The position numbers and the translations under genes are program-made. Of a stretch of DNA of 64,000 nt, positions 61,290 through 64,000 are shown piece after piece. The notes below the pieces were generated by a model, which was not told where the DNA came from, made no database searches, and saw nothing but the letters and a program-made list of their open reading frames with translations. The DNA is from an uncultured Chitinophaga sp. (lineage in GTDB: Bacteria > Bacteroidota > Bacteroidia > Chitinophagales > Chitinophagaceae), in contig NZ_CALEJS010000033.1 in assembly GCF_937898475.1 (NCBI RefSeq), forward strand, positions 135,202 through 199,201. Direction: 5' to 3'. Numbering within the stretch: position 1 is the stretch's first letter; every line of letters begins with the position of its first letter.

Positions 61290-62858
61290 ATGCTGCAAAC
61301 CGTTTACTTCAACAGCCGGATCAGCCGCTACCCGGGTATCGCCAGGTTGGCGCTGGTGCTGATACTGTTCGCGGCCATCGCACAGTTTGCGTCCTTCGGA
61401 CTGATACAGGCGCATGTCATCTCTTTTTACGGTGCACAGCCGGAAGATATTTCCTTTGCCTTCCAGGTTACCTACGCGGGTATTATTACCACCCTGCCGC
61501 TGCAGTTCAGGCTATTGCGTTATTTCAATACACGCAGTTACCTGCTGGTGGCATTGCTGACAGGTATCCTGCTTAATACAGGCTGCCTCTTTGTGCACGA
61601 TCTGCTGGTGTTCTCCGTACTGCGCTTTTTCACGGGCGTCATTACCTGCATCATAGCGGGTTGTATGCTGATCGTCATCTTCTCTACGCTGCCGGAAGCC
61701 AAAAAAACACTGGTAGGCACATCCCTGTTCTTTTCACTGATCCTGACCAGCGGTACGCTGCTTGGCCTGCTCAGCTCACGGGTGGTGGTAAGAACCGACT
61801 GGACGGCGTTATACTACGCACTGATCGGATTGCAGCTAATGGCCATGCTGCTTTGCCTGCTCATTTTCAGACCGGTCGCCATCATGAAGCCGTATCCATT
61901 GTACCAGCTGGATTGGACGGGCGTGGCGCTCTTTATGTTCGCCTCGTCTGCAACGGCCTTTGTGATGATATACGGTCCCAAACGTTACTGGATGCAGGAT
62001 CCGCTTATCCTGTACACCTCCATTGCCGCTGCGGTGCTGCTGGTACTTTTCCTTTTCCGGCAGGCCAGCCTGAAAAGACCCCTGATCGATCTCCGCGTTT
62101 TCCGTCACGGTAAATTTATTTTCGGCCTGCTGCTCCTGCTGCTCTTTTACGGGGTGCGGGACAGTCTCAACCTGCTCTATGGCTATGCAGCAGGCATACT
62201 TGGCTGGAGCGCAGCAGATGTGGCCAACGCAGGGTTGTACAACGTAGCTGGGGTGATCATCGCCACCTTTATCGCGGTGAAGCTGATACTGCTCAGAAAG
62301 CAGCTGCTGCCTCTCCTGCTGCTCACAGGCTTCGCGTTGATGTGCTGCTATCATATATGGGTATACGAACGCCTGACGCCCGACCTCTCACTACATGAGC
62401 TACGTATCCCCATACTGCTGCAGGGTGTTGGCTGCGGGCTGCTGTTTGTTCCGGTCACCGTTTTTTGCCTGGTACAGCTTCCGCCAGGTACGGGGATGAC
62501 GGGCATTGTTGTCTGCAGCTATGCCCGTTTTATTGCCGTGCTCAACTCCATTGCTGGTTTCTATACTTTGCAGTTACATTATAACCAGCAGTTCAAACTC
62601 AGCTTCCTGGCTAAGCTGATCCCGGAGAATGCGCTCCTGCTGCAAAGGACCGAATTATACAAAAGCGCGCTGGCAGCCCGTGGGGCCGCCCCTGATGCGG
62701 CAGCAGGTATTTCCGGTATGCTGGTGGCCAAAGCCACCGCTGTCCAGAGCCAGCTGCTGGGCATCCGCGCTATATTCCTGCTGGCGGCAGGTTTAATGGT
62801 GCTGGCCTTCATCGCATTACTGCTCTTTGCAGTGATCAATAAGCGGCTGCAAAAATGA
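61290..62858 (+). CDS. MFS drug exporter (DHA2/EmrB-like)
   Basis: 522 residues, about 14 membrane helices. N-terminal half FASFGLIQAHVISFYGAQPEDISFAFQVTYAGIITTLPL and later RFFTGVITCIIAGCMLIVIFSTLPEAKK fit the DHA2 major-facilitator group, though the usual motif C is weak. It would use proton drive to pass compounds to the HlyD/TolC partners. It ends the operon and is the last gene before AT-rich, decayed DNA. Confidence 0.88.
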   Translation: MLQTVYFNSRISRYPGIARLALVLILFAAIAQFASFGLIQAHVISFYGAQPEDISFAFQVTYAGIITTLPLQFRLLRYFNTRSYLLVALLTGILLNTGCLFVHDLLVFSVLRFFTGVITCIIAGCMLIVIFSTLPEAKKTLVGTSLFFSLILTSGTLLGLLSSRVVVRTDWTALYYALIGLQLMAMLLCLLIFRPVAIMKPYPLYQLDWTGVALFMFASSATAFVMIYGPKRYWMQDPLILYTSIAAAVLLVLFLFRQASLKRPLIDLRVFRHGKFIFGLLLLLLFYGVRDSLNLLYGYAAGILGWSAADVANAGLYNVAGVIIATFIAVKLILLRKQLLPLLLLTGFALMCCYHIWVYERLTPDLSLHELRIPILLQGVGCGLLFVPVTVFCLVQLPPGTGMTGIVVCSYARFIAVLNSIAGFYTLQLHYNQQFKLSFLAKLIPENALLLQRTELYKSALAARGAAPDAAAGISGMLVAKATAVQSQLLGIRAIFLLAAGLMVLAFIALLLFAVINKRLQK

Positions 62859-63243
62859 TATTTTGCAGTTTCTGATTTGAGAAGTAACTACACTTCCCTT
62901 GTTACGCTAAACCATTCTTTACTATCATCTAGGCTATTTCTCTATCCTTTACTTGTTGCTAATTTTCCTTTTTATGCTATCCTCTCTGCTAATCAGTTAC
63001 TATTAGAAAACTACGGTCACTCAACACGGTGGTGATGGCTGTGCAAAAACCTGGCAGCACGATCACTACCCAAGCCATACAGTTCAGAAAACTCTGGATT
63101 CTCAGAATATTAAAGACGTTTAGTTCTTAGTATCTTCTGTTTTCTTAAAATCCTGAATACATTTTATTCCGTTATTTTGCTTTCAATACAGCTTTCTTTT
63201 CCTATATTAGCCAAAATTTGTCAAGTCAATAAACTGACTTAAA
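62859..63243. other. AT-rich intergenic DNA, possible gene remnant
   Basis: No intact gene. The stretch from about 63008 to 63122 reads without stops as KTTVTQHGGDGCAKTWQHDH followed by about 18 more residues to a stop, with no start codon; it might be a decayed coding remnant, but no family is recognised. The rest is AT-rich and without clear structure except the dyad at 63223-63240. Confidence 0.35.
63223..63240 (+). promoter_or_regulatory. operator-like dyad before the XRE pseudogene
   Basis: AAGTCA (63223-63228), six bases, TGACTT (63235-63240): a perfect inverted repeat ending 3 bp before the ATG of the XRE gene. Restriction-modification controller (C) proteins bind GACT/AGTC-type dyads close to their own start, so it could be an autoregulatory box. 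Confidence 0.5.
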
Positions 63244-63518
63244 ATGATTGGAAATAGGATTAGAGAGCTACGTGAAAAAGATAACATATTGCTCCGGCAA
63301 TTAGCTGCCAAACTGGATATAGACACGCCATGCTCAGCAAAATGGAGCGTGGCGACCGCTTATTCAGGAAGGAAGACATTGTGACTCTTACCAAAATTTT
63401 TAAGCAATCGGAAGAAGACTTGTTTACCCTCTGGTTGGCAGACAAAATTCTGAAAACCATTAACGAAGAAGATTACAAGAAACAGGCACTAAAGCTTGCA
63501 CTCAAATCAATTAAATGA
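63244..63518 (+). pseudogene. frameshifted XRE-family regulator
   Basis: The first frame reads MIGNRIRELREKDNILLRQL then AAKLDIDT, a typical XRE helix-turn-helix start. One base is then missing near 63327 (ACGCCATG where ACGGCCATG would keep the frame). The second frame resumes exactly where expected: MLSKMERGDRLFRKEDIVTLTKIFKQSEEDLFTLWLADKIL to the stop at 63518. Restored length about 91 residues. The type is common as a controller next to restriction-modification genes. It may be a true pseudogene or a single sequencing error. Confidence 0.75.
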
Positions 63519-63637
63519 CCTTTCCCATCAATTATAAACTACAATGCACAAATTCGGAGCTATTCAAAGACATGAAGGCGATAAAGGAATTAAGATCAGG
63601 TACGCCAGTTCAGCATAATATACTGGAAGTCAATTAA
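63515..63637 (+). pseudogene. possible 40-residue fragment of a decayed gene
   Basis: ATG at 63515 overlaps the XRE stop (ATGA), as in an operon. The frame reads MTFPINYKLQCTNSELFKDM, continues KAIKELRSGTP... and stops at 63637. The same frame goes on after the stop with further protein-like pieces broken by stops (VPKPSGTIK, then VAKIPPHFIDDYIPPYGKNN up to about 63750). This pattern suggests a gene disabled by several mutations. No family recognised; a restriction-modification component is a guess from the neighbour. Confidence 0.4.
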
Positions 63638-63762
63638 GTACCAAAACCTTCGGGTACCATCAAGTAATCTGAAATGGTGGCTAAGATCCCTCCTCATTTC
63701 ATCGATGATTACATACCTCCTTATGGAAAGAATAACCTTTGGTTTTTGTAATGGAATAGAAT

Positions 63763-63957
63763 ATGGAGCATCAATATAGATATTCACATAGGGCCGTTGC
63801 ATTTTTAGATGTACTCGGCTTTCAATCCAAACTCAATGAGTTTGAAAATGAAGCTATCGAGTATCACAATAATTTCACTGATGATGAAGGCTTGGAGGAT
63901 TCCGAAGAAGAAGAGATTAACAATAGCCGCATCTTCTACTCACAAAAGGGAGTGTAA
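63763..63957 (+). pseudogene. truncated start of an unknown cytoplasmic protein
   Basis: 64 residues: MEHQYRYSHRAVAFLDVLGF followed by QSKLNEFENEA and an acidic stretch. R-A-V-A-F-L-D-V-L-G-F is the usual start of a longer family of unknown function whose proteins run to about 200 or more residues. Here it stops after SQKGV at 63957. The end coincides with GGGAGTGTAAAATAAACTGT at the window edge, which could be foreign DNA such as an insertion-sequence end. Window end prevents a decision. Confidence 0.45.
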
Positions 63958-64000
63958 AATAAACTGTGTCAAATTCTATTTCAATGTTTGGAACCCCACG

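Noticed and set aside
1..64000. tRNA, rRNA, riboswitch or replication origin
   Set aside because: I looked for T-loop/anticodon patterns, conserved rRNA words and DnaA-box clusters by eye and saw none; a covariance-model scan would be decisive.

Overview
The window looks like chromosomal DNA of a Bacteroidota bacterium, most likely Chitinophagaceae (Chitinophaga-like). Reasons: a GLPGLI-family protein beside a carboxypeptidase-regulatory/beta-barrel outer-membrane protein; many SPII lipoproteins; FtsX/MacB-type permeases; DUF1080, DUF2461, DUF1835 and DUF6528-type proteins; RHS toxin loci; a GH43-CBM6 glycosidase; and at least one perfect Bacteroidota promoter (TTTG-N19-TACATTTG). I saw no tRNA, rRNA or CRISPR array and no intact transposon.

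Layout. 1-3.6 kb: end of an alpha/beta hydrolase, then a minus-strand remnant of an RHS toxin locus (possible immunity gene, orphan NlpC/P60-like RHS tip, lipoprotein that may be its immunity protein) behind a methyltransferase. 3.7-9.8 kb: an outer-membrane protein, a GLPGLI protein and an OmpR-type two-component system. A 37-bp near-identical element lies in front of both the OMP and GLPGLI genes, with the same orientation and the same 21-bp spacing to a candidate -7 box. 9.9-17.9 kb: a large lipoprotein with sorbosone-dehydrogenase-like, HEAT and cytochrome c parts, a DUF6528-type lipoprotein, a DUF1080 protein and small envelope proteins. 18-25.4 kb: a plus-strand run of TPR lipoprotein, exported Pcm-like methyltransferase, membrane spermidine-synthase-like protein and an FtsX permease. 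25.4-34.5 kb: mixed small genes, including a broken monooxygenase, MarR-DUF2000 and HxlR/SDR pairs, a 52-residue RiPP precursor-like peptide and TerC. 34.1-38.6 kb: a full-length RHS toxin with a candidate immunity gene.

38.8-49.6 kb: SMR transporter, DUF899 protein, KatG, a multidomain GH43, a small secreted protein, and a two-gene operon of a 2-keto-acid decarboxylase and an amino-acid-oxidase-like flavoprotein. 49.8-53.0 kb: an AT-rich, tightly packed run of six mostly unknown genes. 53.1-62.9 kb: sulfatase, AraC regulators, VOC protein, duplicated lipoproteins and a TolC-HlyD-MFS efflux operon. 62.9-64 kb: AT-rich decayed DNA with a frameshifted XRE regulator preceded by a dyad, and truncated fragments.

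The strongest candidates for something new are the shared 37-bp element that links the two-component system to its neighbours, the two RHS toxin/immunity sets, the AT-rich gene run at 49.8-53 kb, the oxidase/decarboxylase operon and the orphan RiPP-like peptide. All family names come from reading the sequence; no database search was run.
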